From positions 1 through 48,387 of the forward strand of contig NZ_JOAX01000044.1 in the NCBI RefSeq assembly GCF_000720485.1: a stretch of 48,387 bases of DNA, written 5' to 3'. Made by a program: the position numbers and the translations under genes. Source of the stretch: Streptomyces ochraceiscleroticus (GTDB lineage: Bacteria > Actinomycetota > Actinomycetes > Streptomycetales > Streptomycetaceae). Positions 33,571-42,330 of the stretch are shown one piece after another (position 1 is the stretch's first letter; each line of letters opens with the position of its first letter). The notes under the pieces are model-generated. The model had not been told where the DNA came from, did not search any database, and worked only from the letters and a program-made list of their open reading frames with translations.

Positions 33571-33595
33571 TCCCGTTCGCGTCCGGATCCAGGCG

Positions 33596-33617
33596 CCCCG
33601 GGGTTGGCACTCCGGGG
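33596..33617 (+). terminator. Weak hairpin after DJ-1 copy 3
   Basis: CCCCGG (33596-33601) pairs with CCGGGG (33612-33617) around a 10-base loop, 26 nt past the stop codon and ahead of the LysR gene. It may be a terminator or only slow read-through. Confidence 0.4.
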
Positions 33618-33694
33618 ACCCCACGATGGCAGAGTAGACCCGGTACATGTCCGGTCGCCCTCGGCGACCGGGCCGGGGTACGGGGGGAAATGCC

Positions 33695-34597
33695 ATGGCG
33701 ATTCAACTGGGCTGGCTGCGCACGTTCGTCACCGTCTACCGTCTCGGGTCGTTCACCAAAGCGGCCCAGATCCTGGAACTCTCCCAGCCGGCCGTCACCC
33801 ACCAGGTGCGCAACCTGGAGAAGGAACTGGGACGGCCGCTCTTCGAACGGCTCCCGCAGGGCGTACAGCCCACTGCCGCCGCCGAGGCCCTCATCCGCGA
33901 GGTGCAGGGCCCGATCGACGCCCTCGGGCACGCCATCGAACGGCACTTCGGGGACGAGCCGGCGGGCAGGCCGGTGCAGATCGGCGGGCCCGTCGAGCTG
34001 ATGACCAGCCGGGTGATCCCCGCAATCAGCGACCTCATCGCGGACGGCATGCAGGTCCGGCTTTGTTTCGGCCTTGCGGATGACCTCCTCGCCTCTCTGA
34101 TGGACCGACAGCTCGACATGGTCCTGTCGACCGTACGGCCGCGGGCTCGGGGCATCGCCGCCACGCCGCTCGTCGACGAGGAGTTCGTGCTCCTCGCCTC
34201 CGAGGAACTCGCCGAGCGCATTCCCCGGCACCGGCTTGCGGCGGAAGGACCGACGGTCCTGGAGAAGTACCCGCTGCTCAGTTACGCCGAGGCCCTGCCC
34301 ATCATTCGCCGCTACTGGCTCGCCGTGTTCGGCACCCTGCCTACCGTGAGGCCCGCCCTCGTCGTCCCCGACCTGCGGGGCGCGCTCGCCGCGGTGAAGT
34401 CGTCGGCCGGCATCTCCGTCCTGCCGACGTACCTGTGCGTGGAGGAGCTCGCCGCGGGCGAGGTCGTCCCGCTCCTCGAACCCGAGATCCCGCCCCTCAA
34501 TACCTTCTACCTCGCGGTCCGCCAAGGTGAGCTGTCCCGGCCCGACCTCGCGCTGTTCCACGGCCACTTGCTGATGAAGGCGCAGCTGTGGGCGTGA
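33695..34597 (+). CDS. LysR-family transcriptional regulator
   Basis: 300 residues. The N-terminal winged helix is LGWLRTFVTVYRLGSFTKAAQ, ELSQPAVTHQVRNLEKELG, LFERLPQGVQPT (residues about 5-65). The remainder is the substrate-binding domain, with a conserved LASEELAERIP and an SAGISVLPTYLC hinge. The ATG at 33695 has GGGGGG (33682-33687) upstream; a GTG-led longer frame from 33647 is not needed. The nearest targets are the DJ-1 genes and the divergent 32683-32892 region. LysR proteins usually sense a small metabolite. I see no convincing T-N11-A operator in the neighbouring control region. Confidence 0.93.
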   Translation: MAIQLGWLRTFVTVYRLGSFTKAAQILELSQPAVTHQVRNLEKELGRPLFERLPQGVQPTAAAEALIREVQGPIDALGHAIERHFGDEPAGRPVQIGGPVELMTSRVIPAISDLIADGMQVRLCFGLADDLLASLMDRQLDMVLSTVRPRARGIAATPLVDEEFVLLASEELAERIPRHRLAAEGPTVLEKYPLLSYAEALPIIRRYWLAVFGTLPTVRPALVVPDLRGALAAVKSSAGISVLPTYLCVEELAAGEVVPLLEPEIPPLNTFYLAVRQGELSRPDLALFHGHLLMKAQLWA

Positions 34598-34612
34598 AGG
34601 AAGAGCGGTGAC

Positions 34613-34696
34613 GTGGCCGAGTGCCTGGGACGCTGCACTGACCCGCTCACCGGCGACTTCAATGGCGGTGACGTCCTGACGAACTGCAACCCGTAG
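34613..34696 (+). CDS. Possible 27-residue Cys-containing peptide
   Basis: A GTG at 34613 opens a 27-codon frame, AECLGRCTDPLTG then DFNGGDVLTNCNP and a TAG. AGGAAGAG lies about eight bases upstream, at the very end of the LysR gene. Three Cys and a DFNGGD segment give it some character, but it could be the 3' end of a lost gene or chance. No neighbouring modification enzyme is present. Confidence 0.2.
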   Translation: MAECLGRCTDPLTGDFNGGDVLTNCNP

Positions 34697-34881
34697 CCGG
34701 TCGTGGGCCGTTCTGGCCTACAGACCGGGGCGGCAGCCCGACAGCCCTGGTCGCCGACGACACCGTCGGGGCGCGTGACAGCTCGCCGCCATGGCGCACA
34801 CCCAGTACCTCCGGCTCGCGGTCGACATCGCCGAAGGCAAGCTGACCGAACAGCCGGCGTCCGTGGCCTGCCAGTGCAGGG

Positions 34882-35829
34882 TCAGCCGATGCACAAGCCG
34901 ATCAGGCACACCTCGACCGGGGATGACTTCGCGGGCGTGGGGGTCGTGTCCCCGGTGCTCGTGTCGCCGGTACCCGCATCCGTACCGCCGTTCTCCGGGC
35001 TTGTCGCCGGTGTGTCGCCGGAGCTGTCCGTCGGCGCGGAGGTGGGCGTGCTCGTGGGGGCGGCCGTCGGGGTGGCGGTTCGCGGGGCCGTGGTGTCCTC
35101 GGAGTCGGCGTCCGTGCCGGAGGGGGCGGCGTTCGTCCCGGAGGGGGCGGTGTGCGTCTGACGGGGCGCCGGGGCCGAGTTGCGCGGTGCCGGACTCGAC
35201 GGCGTGGCGGCCGGGGTGTGACGCGGCGCGCTTGTGGTGGAGGGCGCGGGGCCAGCGGTCTTCTTCCGCGGGGTGCCGGTCTCGGCAGGGCGCGACTCAC
35301 GGTGCCGCGAAGTGTGCTCGCCGGGCTCGGCCGGAGCGGATTCGCGGGAGTCCGGCCTGGTGGTCTCCCGGTGAGTGGCCGGCGATGCGGCGGCGTCCGA
35401 GTGGGGCTTGGGCGATCCGTTCGACATCGCGCTGAGGGCCAGACCGCCGCCCACGAGCGCGAGCGCCGTCACGGCCGCTGCCCGGCGGCGGTTCTTCTTC
35501 CAGCGCGCCAGTTGTCGGCGCCGGGCCGCGCGACCCTGCCAGGCGGCAGCGGCGTGCGCCTCGTCGGCGGCCGGGTCCGCGCTCGATGCGTTCGCCGCTT
35601 CCGCGGATACGACGCCGGCCGCCGCCGCGGTCTCGGGCCGTATCCGGCCGGAGCGGGGCTCCCAGGGTGAGAACTCCTCGTCGGCGTACGCCGCCGCTGC
35701 CGTCACGGTCGTGGCAGCCGCGTCGCGGGAGCGCTGAGCGGACTGGGCGATGTCCGGCGCGTAGTCGCCGCACCCCGGGCATATCAAGGCCCCGTTGAGG
35801 TGCCGACGGCACGAGGAGCAGTAATCCAT
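34882..35829 (-). CDS. SCO2400-family zinc-ribbon/membrane-anchored protein
   Basis: 315 residues. It opens with MDYCSSCRRHLNGALICPGCG, a two-CxxC zinc ribbon typical of the streptomycete SCO2400 family (cores CSSCRRHLNG and CPGCG). After an Ala-rich linker and a basic patch (RRRQLARWKKNRRRAA, about 132-147) comes one membrane helix (about 148-166). A long Pro/Thr/Ser-rich, probably extracellular or disordered tail follows, ending VCLIGLCIG with two Cys. The family function is not known. The ATG at 35829 begins the ribbon; a longer frame to 35925 adds nothing recognisable. The promoter is probably shared with the following sugar-binding region on the same strand. Confidence 0.85.
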   Translation of the reverse strand: MDYCSSCRRHLNGALICPGCGDYAPDIAQSAQRSRDAAATTVTAAAAYADEEFSPWEPRSGRIRPETAAAAGVVSAEAANASSADPAADEAHAAAAWQGRAARRRQLARWKKNRRRAAAVTALALVGGGLALSAMSNGSPKPHSDAAASPATHRETTRPDSRESAPAEPGEHTSRHRESRPAETGTPRKKTAGPAPSTTSAPRHTPAATPSSPAPRNSAPAPRQTHTAPSGTNAAPSGTDADSEDTTAPRTATPTAAPTSTPTSAPTDSSGDTPATSPENGGTDAGTGDTSTGDTTPTPAKSSPVEVCLIGLCIG

Positions 35830-36006
35830 CTGCGAACTTTCTGTACGGACGCCGGAAGGGACTCGGCGATGATCTTGCCTTTGTGCGTCGGATCGAGCGC
35901 GGTCAGTAACACTATCGGCGCACAACGAAGAGCATGTGTGAACTTCGTGAAGGTCCCATGGTGCCGCTGTCCGTGCGGCGGGAGTCCACGTGCCGATACG
36001 ACTCGG

Positions 36007-37116
36007 CTAGGGCGTGAGCCCGGCCCGGTCGCAAGCGGCCTTGTACTTGTCCGTACAGATCTGCTTGATTGTGTACATCCCGTCCTTGACGACCGTGTCC
36101 TTGATGTGGGCGAGGGTCGCGGAGACCGGGGTGAGCAGGACGGCGGGGACGTTCTCGCCCGAGGGGCCGCTGACCTTGCTCGTGGCGATGCGGTCAAGCT
36201 TTTCGCCGCGGCCCAGGGCGACGGCCATTTCGGCGGCGGCGTCCGCCTCGGGCCGGAAAGGCTTGTAGACGGTCATGTACTGCTCGCCGCTGACGATGCG
36301 CTGTACGGCCGCCAGCTCGGCGTCCTGTCCTGTGACGGGCGGCAGCGGCTTGATCTTGGCGGCCTTGAGCGCGGAGATGACGCCCCTGGCCAGGCCGTCG
36401 TTGGCGGCGTAGACGCCGTCGATGCTGTCCGCCCCCAGAGCCGCGATCGCGCCGGACATGTTGACGTTCGCGTTCTCCGGCCGCCACCCGACGGTGTCGT
36501 ACGCCTTGCCGATCCTCACCTTGCCCTTGAGGACGGACAGCGCGCCTTTCTTGAACTGGACCGTATTCGGGTCGGAGGGGTCGCCGTTCATCATGACGAT
36601 CTGTCCGCCGTTGGCCGCCTCGCGGCCCATGGCTTCGAGGAGCGCGTGCGCCTGGAGCCGGCCGACCTGCCTGCCGTCGAAGGAGACGTAGCCGGAGATC
36701 GGGCCGCGGGAGAGGTGGTCGTAGGAGACGACGGGGATGTTCGCCTCCTTCGCCTCCTCGACCGAGGAGGCGGACGATGTCGCGTCGACGGAGCTGAGGA
36801 CCAGGACGTCGACGCCCCTGCTGATCATGGCGTCCACCTGGTGCTGCTGGGTGGCCACGTCGCCCTCGGCGTTGGCGTACTCCACCGTGCAGTTGCCGCA
36901 CAGCTCCTTGATCTTCTTCTCGATCAGCGGCCGGTCGAACGTCTCCCAGCGGGGGGTGTGATTGTCCGGGAGCAGCAGACCGATCTTCATGCCGCCCTTG
37001 CCGGTGGCGGGCCCGCTCGGGCCGCTGGGCTGCCCGGTCTCTCCGCAGCCGGCCAGACCGAAGGCCAGGGGGCCTGCCGCCATGGCGGCAGCGGTGACCC
37101 GCAGACGGATCTTCAT
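36007..37116 (-). CDS. Sugar ABC transporter substrate-binding lipoprotein 1 (XylF-like)
   Basis: 369 residues. The lipobox is FGLAGCG, preceded by a basic n-region (MKIRLRV) and a hydrophobic core. The mature protein is a periplasmic-binding-protein type 1 fold like XylF/ChvE: GMKIGLLLPDNHTPRWE, then VDVLVLSSVDATS, VSYDHLSRG, YAANDGLARGVISAL and TGQDAELAAVQRIVSGEQYMTV (core GQDAELAAVQ). It should bind a monosaccharide at the membrane surface. GGAGG lies nine bases before the ATG. It is followed, in the transcribed direction, by no transporter genes; the ATPase and permease at 41539-43601 are on the other strand. The product of a second such gene sits just upstream (37177-38277). Confidence 0.92.
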   Translation of the reverse strand: MKIRLRVTAAAMAAGPLAFGLAGCGETGQPSGPSGPATGKGGMKIGLLLPDNHTPRWETFDRPLIEKKIKELCGNCTVEYANAEGDVATQQHQVDAMISRGVDVLVLSSVDATSSASSVEEAKEANIPVVSYDHLSRGPISGYVSFDGRQVGRLQAHALLEAMGREAANGGQIVMMNGDPSDPNTVQFKKGALSVLKGKVRIGKAYDTVGWRPENANVNMSGAIAALGADSIDGVYAANDGLARGVISALKAAKIKPLPPVTGQDAELAAVQRIVSGEQYMTVYKPFRPEADAAAEMAVALGRGEKLDRIATSKVSGPSGENVPAVLLTPVSATLAHIKDTVVKDGMYTIKQICTDKYKAACDRAGLTP

Positions 37117-37152
37117 CTGCAAGGACCTCCCTCGGCCGTCCGCCTTCGTCAC

Positions 37153-37192
37153 GTCCTCATCCGGTGCGGCCGGTCCTCATCCGGTGAGGCCG
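37153..37192. repeat. 20-bp tandem duplication at a stop codon
   Basis: GTCCTCATCCGGTGCGGCCG (37153-37172) is repeated at 37173-37192 with one change (CGG to AGG). The second copy contains the TGA stop of lipoprotein gene 2 on the minus strand. It looks like a recent slippage duplication. Confidence 0.75.
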
Positions 37193-38277
37193 GCCCTGTC
37201 GCACGCGGCCCGGTACTTGGGGATGCAGATCTGGTCGATCGTGTACACGCCGTCCTTGACGACGGTGTCCTTGATGTTGGCCCTGGTCATGGGGATCGAA
37301 GGCAACAGCGCGGCCGGGACATCTTCGGTGGTGGGTGTGTCGACCTTGTCCTCGGCGATGTGGTCGATCCGTTCGCCGCGGCCGAGGGCGACGGCGATCC
37401 GGGCCGCCGCGTCCGCCTCGGGCTTGTAGGGCTTGTAGACGGTCATGTACTGCTCGCCGCTGACGAGGCGCTGTACGGCCGCCAGCTCGGCGTCCTGGCC
37501 GACGACGGGCGGCAGTGGCGTGATGTGCGCTTGCTTGAGGGCGGCGATGGCGCCACCGGCGAGGACGTCGTTTCCGGTCCAGACGCCGTTGACGTGGTCG
37601 ACGCCCTCGGCGGCGATGGCGGCGGACATCGCGATCTGCGCGCTGCCGCCGTCCCATTCCGCGGCGCGGTACATCCTGCTGGTCTTCACCTTGCCCTCGA
37701 GGACGGACTTCGTGCCCTGGGTGTACGGGCTGCGCAGCCTGGACGACTTCGAGGGACCCTCCAGCCTGATGACCAGGCCACCGTGGCGCTTGGCAGCCAT
37801 GGCCTTGAGCAGCGCCTCACCCTGGAGCGTGCCGATGGTTTCGACGTCGTGCGTGACGTACGCCGAGATGGGGCCCTGGGCGTCCCGGTCGTAGGCGACC
37901 ACCGGGACGCCCGCCCTCTTCGCCTCCGTGACCGAGGAGCGAATCCCCTGGACGTCGACGGCGTCGAGAATCAGGACGTCGACCCCCTTGGTGATCATGG
38001 AGTCGAGCTGCTGCCGCTGGATGGCCGCATCATCGTGCGCGTTGGCGTACTCCATCGTGCACGTGTGGCACAGCTCCTTGATCTTCTTCTCGATCAGGGG
38101 CCGGTCGTACCCCTCGTAGCGGGCGGTCTGGTTCTCCACGAGCAGCAGGCCGATCCTCAGTCCGCCCTTGCCGGGGCCGCTGCCGCTCGACTCGCCCGGC
38201 TGCCCGCAGGCGCCGAGGCCGAGGGCCAGGCACGCCGCGCCGGCGACGACGGCGGCTCCGCATCGATACGAGGTCAC
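37177..38277 (-). CDS. Sugar ABC transporter substrate-binding lipoprotein 2 (XylF-like)
   Basis: 366 residues, clearly paralogous to the downstream lipoprotein (shared IEKKIKELC, VVGQDAELAAVQRLVSGEQY, ACDRAGLT endings). The lipobox is ALGLGACG. The binding fold follows from GGLRIGLLLVENQTARYEG onward, with VDVLILDAVD and VAYDRDAQGPISAYV. The start is the GTG at 38277 with GGAGG eight bases before it; the longer frame to 38808 is GC-rich noise. Gene 2 precedes gene 1 by 60 nt, so the two are likely co-transcribed and divergently arranged from the SpoIIE/ABC operon. Two binding proteins for one transporter suggest two sugars or anomers. Confidence 0.9.
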   Translation of the reverse strand: MTSYRCGAAVVAGAACLALGLGACGQPGESSGSGPGKGGLRIGLLLVENQTARYEGYDRPLIEKKIKELCHTCTMEYANAHDDAAIQRQQLDSMITKGVDVLILDAVDVQGIRSSVTEAKRAGVPVVAYDRDAQGPISAYVTHDVETIGTLQGEALLKAMAAKRHGGLVIRLEGPSKSSRLRSPYTQGTKSVLEGKVKTSRMYRAAEWDGGSAQIAMSAAIAAEGVDHVNGVWTGNDVLAGGAIAALKQAHITPLPPVVGQDAELAAVQRLVSGEQYMTVYKPYKPEADAAARIAVALGRGERIDHIAEDKVDTPTTEDVPAALLPSIPMTRANIKDTVVKDGVYTIDQICIPKYRAACDRAGLTG

Positions 38278-38942
38278 TGGCCGGGCCTCCTTCCGCGCCG
38301 GCCGGGCGCCGCAGCGGTTCGAAGTGGGGTGGGCACTGCACCGGTGTGTCCCGGTGCGTCCTGGTGGATGCCGAGGGCGGCAACGCCGGCAGGCGTTTTC
38401 TCCCGTAAGTACCCGGAAAGGGGTGATTCCTACACGGTCAGAATGGCACAGCCACGCACACCAGGCGCTGGGGAGAGTCTGCCTGGCAGCTCGTCGATCG
38501 GGCCGCCGACCGGCTCTCCCGCGGGCGGCGCCTGCCTCGCCGGCCATGTCGCACGGGGCGAGACCCGCAGCCAGGCGCGCCGCCGCCCCGGCGGCGGGGT
38601 GCCGTAACAGGGCGACGCGCCCCGGGCCGTGCCATCCTGATGTTGTGCGGGCCCTCCCGCCTCTGGGCCGCTGGACCGGCGGCATGGTGGGTGCCGGGCT
38701 GCCGTTGATATCCGCGCCGATCGCCGGGGGCGCAGCGACCGGCGAGTCGGATGACGCTCCCGGGCCCCTGTGGCGCATGGGTCCCTGTGGCACAGGCCGT
38801 ACGCGCACGACGCCCGACTCCGCGCTCGTAAGGGCATCAGCATCCTGTCCGCCTGCGGCCTGCCGGCTTCAAGCGCACGTTTGGCCTACACCGGGAACGT
38901 GTCCAGGTGTCGGCACGTTGCAGCAGGACCAGGATGTGAAGC
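38278..38942. other. Divergent control region between lipoprotein genes and the SpoIIE/ABC operon
   Basis: About 660 nt with no accepted gene. It must drive the two lipoprotein genes leftward and the phosphatase/ABC genes rightward. A GC hairpin (GCCGCCGCC-CC-GGCGGCGGG region, about 38577-38600) is visible. Several overlapping frames on both strands have no ribosome site and no recognisable product. I see no clear operator palindrome. Confidence 0.5.
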
Positions 38943-41507
38943 GTGACGAATCGGCCGGCGCAGAACACTCCGGGGCTCGGTGGCCCACGCCCATGGGAGG
39001 CCCCCGTGGCGCGGGAGGCTGGGGTCCTGCACGCGGAGTCGCTGCCGTCCGTGTCGGAGTGGGCCCTGGTCTTCGCCGGGGCCACTGCCGCAGCCGTCCA
39101 TCTCGTGGACGATGCGACCGAAGAGTTGTGGCTCGCCGAGACGGCCGGCAGCGCCGGTGCCCTGCACGGACTGCCCCGCAGCCTCCCGCTGACCAGCGAC
39201 TTCCCGCTCGCCAACGCCGTCCGGACGGGCCGTCCCGTGTGGTGCGACGCCGCGGAGCTCGCCGGCCACCGGGAAGGCGGCCCGGGAATGCTGTCGGCGG
39301 AGGACGTCTCGCTCGGCGTGCTGCCGCTGAGCGCGCGCGGCCGGCGGCTGGGCTGTCTGCTCGTCGTGGAGGAGGCCGAGGACGCCTTCGACACCGAACG
39401 GCGGCAGTTCCTGGAGCTGTACGCCGACCAGGTCGCCGTACAACTGGAGGCCAACGAAGAGCCGGGCGCCGCCGGTACGGAAGCGGGCCGTGCGGCGCAG
39501 CGGTTTGCACCGGACCCGGCCCTCGGCCGACTCGGTGTCGGATGCTTCACCCTGGTCCCGAGCACCGGGCGGATCGACGCGGACACACAGGCGCTGGAGC
39601 TCCTGGACATCCCTTCCGAAGCCTTCGACGGCCAGTGGGAGACCCTGCTCGAGCACACCCTTCCGGACGACCTCCCCGCGCTGATGTCCCTGGCCGGACC
39701 AGGACAAATGATCTTCGGAGGCCGGGAGCTGGAGTTCCGCGTCCGTCGGCCCGGCGGTGAGCTGCGCTGGCTGCGGCTGCGCTGCCGGGCGCCGGTGGAC
39801 GCGGCCGGCGGACCGAAGCGGGTGCTGGGGGTGGTCGCCGAAGTCTCCTATCTGCGGCCCGGCGCGGACGATGCCTCCGATGTGCACCGGCTGTCGGCGA
39901 CCCTGGAGGGCGCCACGACCATCCGGGAGGTGAGCCGGGCGGTGGTGACGGCCCTGCGGCATCCGCTGCGGGCCGACCGGCTTGCGCTGGCCGTGCTGGA
40001 GGCGGACCGGCTGGTGATCAGCACCCTCGACCCGTCGGACTCCGCTGCCTGGCCGGAGGCATGGCGGTCCGAAGGGCGTTCGGAGCGGTCCGACGCCCCG
40101 ATCGCGGCGCTCCCGACGCTGCGGGCTGCGCTGCGCGAAGGGCATGCGGCCCTGCGGCCCGCGGGCAGCTCCGTGGAGCCGGGCCTGGCGGAGATCGGGC
40201 CCGGCGGCCTGGCCATCCTGCCGCTGCCCGCCGACGGACGGGTGGTGGGCGTGTGCCTGATCGGCTGGGACGAGCCGCACACGTTCGGACCCGAGGAGCG
40301 CACCCTGCTGACCGCCGCCGCGTGCCTGGTCGGGCAGGCGCTGGTACGCGCCCACGCCCTCGACGCCGAGCACGAGCTGGCCACGATGCTCCAGCGCAGC
40401 CTGCTGCCGAGGACGCTTCCCGCGCTGGTCGGCGGGGTGGCCGAAGCCCGCTATCTGCCGGCCACGGTCGGCCTGGAGGTAGGGGGCGACTGGTACGACG
40501 TCATCCCGCTGGGGGAGGGCCATGTGGCGCTGGTCATCGGGGACGTACAGGGACACAGTGCCGCAGCGGCGACGATCATGGGCCAGATTCGTACGGCGAT
40601 CAAGGCATACGCAGTGGAGGGCCACCCGCCCGACGTGGTGATCTCCCACGCCAACCGGCTCCTCGCCGGCATGGAGACCGACCTCTTCGCCACCTGCACT
40701 TATGTCGAGCTGGACATGGAGGAGGGCAACGGCTGGTGCGTCCGGGCCGGGCATCTGCCGCCGCTCGTGCGCCACCCGGACGGCAGCACCGAGGAGATCG
40801 AGATCGAGGGCGGCCTTCCGCTGGGCGTGCTGGCGGACAGCGAGTTCCCCATGGCCATGGTCGGCCTGGCTCCCGGCTCGGTCCTCGCACTGGTGACGGA
40901 CGGTCTCGTGGAATCGTCCGGCCTCGACGTGGCGGACGGCATGCGCCGCGTCCGCGACGTCCTCTCGGCAGCCGACCCCTCCCATGCCGGCCGGCTGGCC
41001 GACGAACTGCTCGGGGGCGCTGAACGCCGAACGGACGACGTGGCGCTGCTGCTCCTGCGCTACGACGGAATGAAGGTCCGGCCGATCCGGGCGAACTGGG
41101 CGGTGTGGCGGCTGCCCGACGCGGTCATGCACGCACGCCGCTTCACCGCGCGCACGTTGCGTTCCTGGAAGGCCGAGGACGAACTGGACGTGGTCCTGCT
41201 GGTCGTGTCCGAACTGGTCACCAACGCCGTGGTGCACACCCAGGGAGAGGTGCGCCTGGACCTGACGCTCACCGCGGAGCGCCTGCGGGTGGCCGTCACC
41301 GACACGTCCGCGCGGGCCCCGGCCAAACCGGTGACGGTCGGCTGGGAGTCGACCGGCGGCCGCGGCCTTCTCCTCGTCGAGGCGATGACCGAGTCCTGGG
41401 GCTCGGTACCGGTCAGCGGCGGCAAGCAGGTGTGGGGTGAGATCGCTCTGCCACCCCGGCAGGAGGCCACCGACGGTGGTGGCGGTGCCTTGGCAGCCAC
41501 TGGCTGA
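38943..41507 (+). CDS. GAF/PAS/SpoIIE-phosphatase/HATPase signalling protein
   Basis: 854 residues. In order I see a GAF-type sensor (about 25-175), a PAS-like fold with a WxxLLxHxLPDDLP turn and LEFRVRRPGGELRWLRLR (about 190-300), a second GAF (about 315-455), a SpoIIE/PP2C phosphatase with VGGDWYDVIPLGEGHVALVIGDVQGH metal-binding Asp residues (core GGDWYD and GDVQGH), and a C-terminal GHKL ATPase (ELVTNAVVHTQGE N-box, GRGLLLVEAM). Such fusions of RsbU-like phosphatase and RsbW-like kinase set partner-switch output for sigma factors or other STAS-type partners. GTG 38943 follows AGGA. It ends 31 nt before the ABC ATPase, so it may be co-transcribed with the transporter, an unusual link. Confidence 0.9.
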   Translation: MTNRPAQNTPGLGGPRPWEAPVAREAGVLHAESLPSVSEWALVFAGATAAAVHLVDDATEELWLAETAGSAGALHGLPRSLPLTSDFPLANAVRTGRPVWCDAAELAGHREGGPGMLSAEDVSLGVLPLSARGRRLGCLLVVEEAEDAFDTERRQFLELYADQVAVQLEANEEPGAAGTEAGRAAQRFAPDPALGRLGVGCFTLVPSTGRIDADTQALELLDIPSEAFDGQWETLLEHTLPDDLPALMSLAGPGQMIFGGRELEFRVRRPGGELRWLRLRCRAPVDAAGGPKRVLGVVAEVSYLRPGADDASDVHRLSATLEGATTIREVSRAVVTALRHPLRADRLALAVLEADRLVISTLDPSDSAAWPEAWRSEGRSERSDAPIAALPTLRAALREGHAALRPAGSSVEPGLAEIGPGGLAILPLPADGRVVGVCLIGWDEPHTFGPEERTLLTAAACLVGQALVRAHALDAEHELATMLQRSLLPRTLPALVGGVAEARYLPATVGLEVGGDWYDVIPLGEGHVALVIGDVQGHSAAAATIMGQIRTAIKAYAVEGHPPDVVISHANRLLAGMETDLFATCTYVELDMEEGNGWCVRAGHLPPLVRHPDGSTEEIEIEGGLPLGVLADSEFPMAMVGLAPGSVLALVTDGLVESSGLDVADGMRRVRDVLSAADPSHAGRLADELLGGAERRTDDVALLLLRYDGMKVRPIRANWAVWRLPDAVMHARRFTARTLRSWKAEDELDVVLLVVSELVTNAVVHTQGEVRLDLTLTAERLRVAVTDTSARAPAKPVTVGWESTGGRGLLLVEAMTESWGSVPVSGGKQVWGEIALPPRQEATDGGGGALAATG

Positions 41508-41538
41508 GAGGGCCGGACTCACCGCGGAAGGAACGGAG

Positions 41539-42330
41539 ATGGTCCAGATGGCGGCTCCGCTGCTGAGGTTGCGCGGAATCTCCAAGCGGTTCGGCGCCGT
41601 CCAGGCGCTCACGCGCGTCGATCTCGATATCCGCGCGGGCGAGGTGGTCGCCCTGGTCGGCGACAACGGCGCCGGGAAGTCGACGCTCGTCAAGGTGATA
41701 GCGGGAGTGGGAGCGGCCGACGAGGGCGTGATCGAGTGGCAGGGCCGGGCGGTGCACATCAAAAAGCCGCACCAAGCACAGGACCTGGGCATCGCGACCG
41801 TCTATCAGGACCTCGCGCTGTGCGACAACCTCGATGTCGTCGCCAATGTCTTCCTCGGCCGGGAGATCAGTAAGGTCGGTGTCCTCGACGAGGTGGAGAT
41901 GGAACGCCGTACCCGCACGTTGCTGGGCACGCTCTCCATCCGGCTGCCCAGCCTGCGTGCCCCCGTCGCCTCGCTCTCCGGCGGTCAGCGGCAGACCGTC
42001 GCGATCGCCCGCTCGCTCCTCGGCGACCCCAGCGTCGTCCTGCTCGACGAGCCCACGGCGTCGCTGGCCGTCAAGCAGACCATCGAGGTCCTCGACATCA
42101 TTGAGCGGCTGCGGGAACGCGGTCTCGGCGTCCTGCTCATCAGTCACAACATGGGCGACATCAAGGCCGTCGCGGACCAGGTCACGGTGTTGCGCCTGGG
42201 CCGTAACAACGGCGTCTTCGATGTGCGGACCACATCCCAGGAACAGATCATCTCCTCCATCACCGGCACCACGGAGCATGCCGTGAGCCAGCGGAAGAGC
42301 GAGGCGGAGGAGGACGAGCTGTGGCAGTGA
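41539..42330 (+). CDS. Sugar ABC transporter ATP-binding protein
   Basis: 263 residues, a single nucleotide-binding domain. Walker A is GDNGAGKS (41-48), a Q-loop follows (ATVYQDLALCDNLDV), the signature is LSGGQRQTVAIARSLL, Walker B is VVLLDEPTAS and the switch His is in LLISHNMGDI. It resembles the N-terminal half of RbsA/XylG, so unlike two-domain sugar ATPases it probably forms a homodimer. The start at ATG 41539 follows GGAAGGAACGGAG; ATG 41548 is an alternative. The stop overlaps the permease start by ten bases. Together with the permease and the two lipoproteins it forms a monosaccharide importer. Confidence 0.95.
   Translation: MVQMAAPLLRLRGISKRFGAVQALTRVDLDIRAGEVVALVGDNGAGKSTLVKVIAGVGAADEGVIEWQGRAVHIKKPHQAQDLGIATVYQDLALCDNLDVVANVFLGREISKVGVLDEVEMERRTRTLLGTLSIRLPSLRAPVASLSGGQRQTVAIARSLLGDPSVVLLDEPTASLAVKQTIEVLDIIERLRERGLGVLLISHNMGDIKAVADQVTVLRLGRNNGVFDVRTTSQEQIISSITGTTEHAVSQRKSEAEEDELWQ

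Noticed and set aside
34791..34860. GntR-like N-terminus (AHTQYLRLAVDIAEGKL)
   Set aside because: The likeness is confined to one short stretch with no helix-turn-helix following, so it is not reported as a gene or relic.
38405..38843. Overlapping frames in the control region upstream of the SpoIIE-type gene
   Set aside because: No ribosome sites, Arg/Pro/Ala-rich translations and no recognisable domain on either strand.
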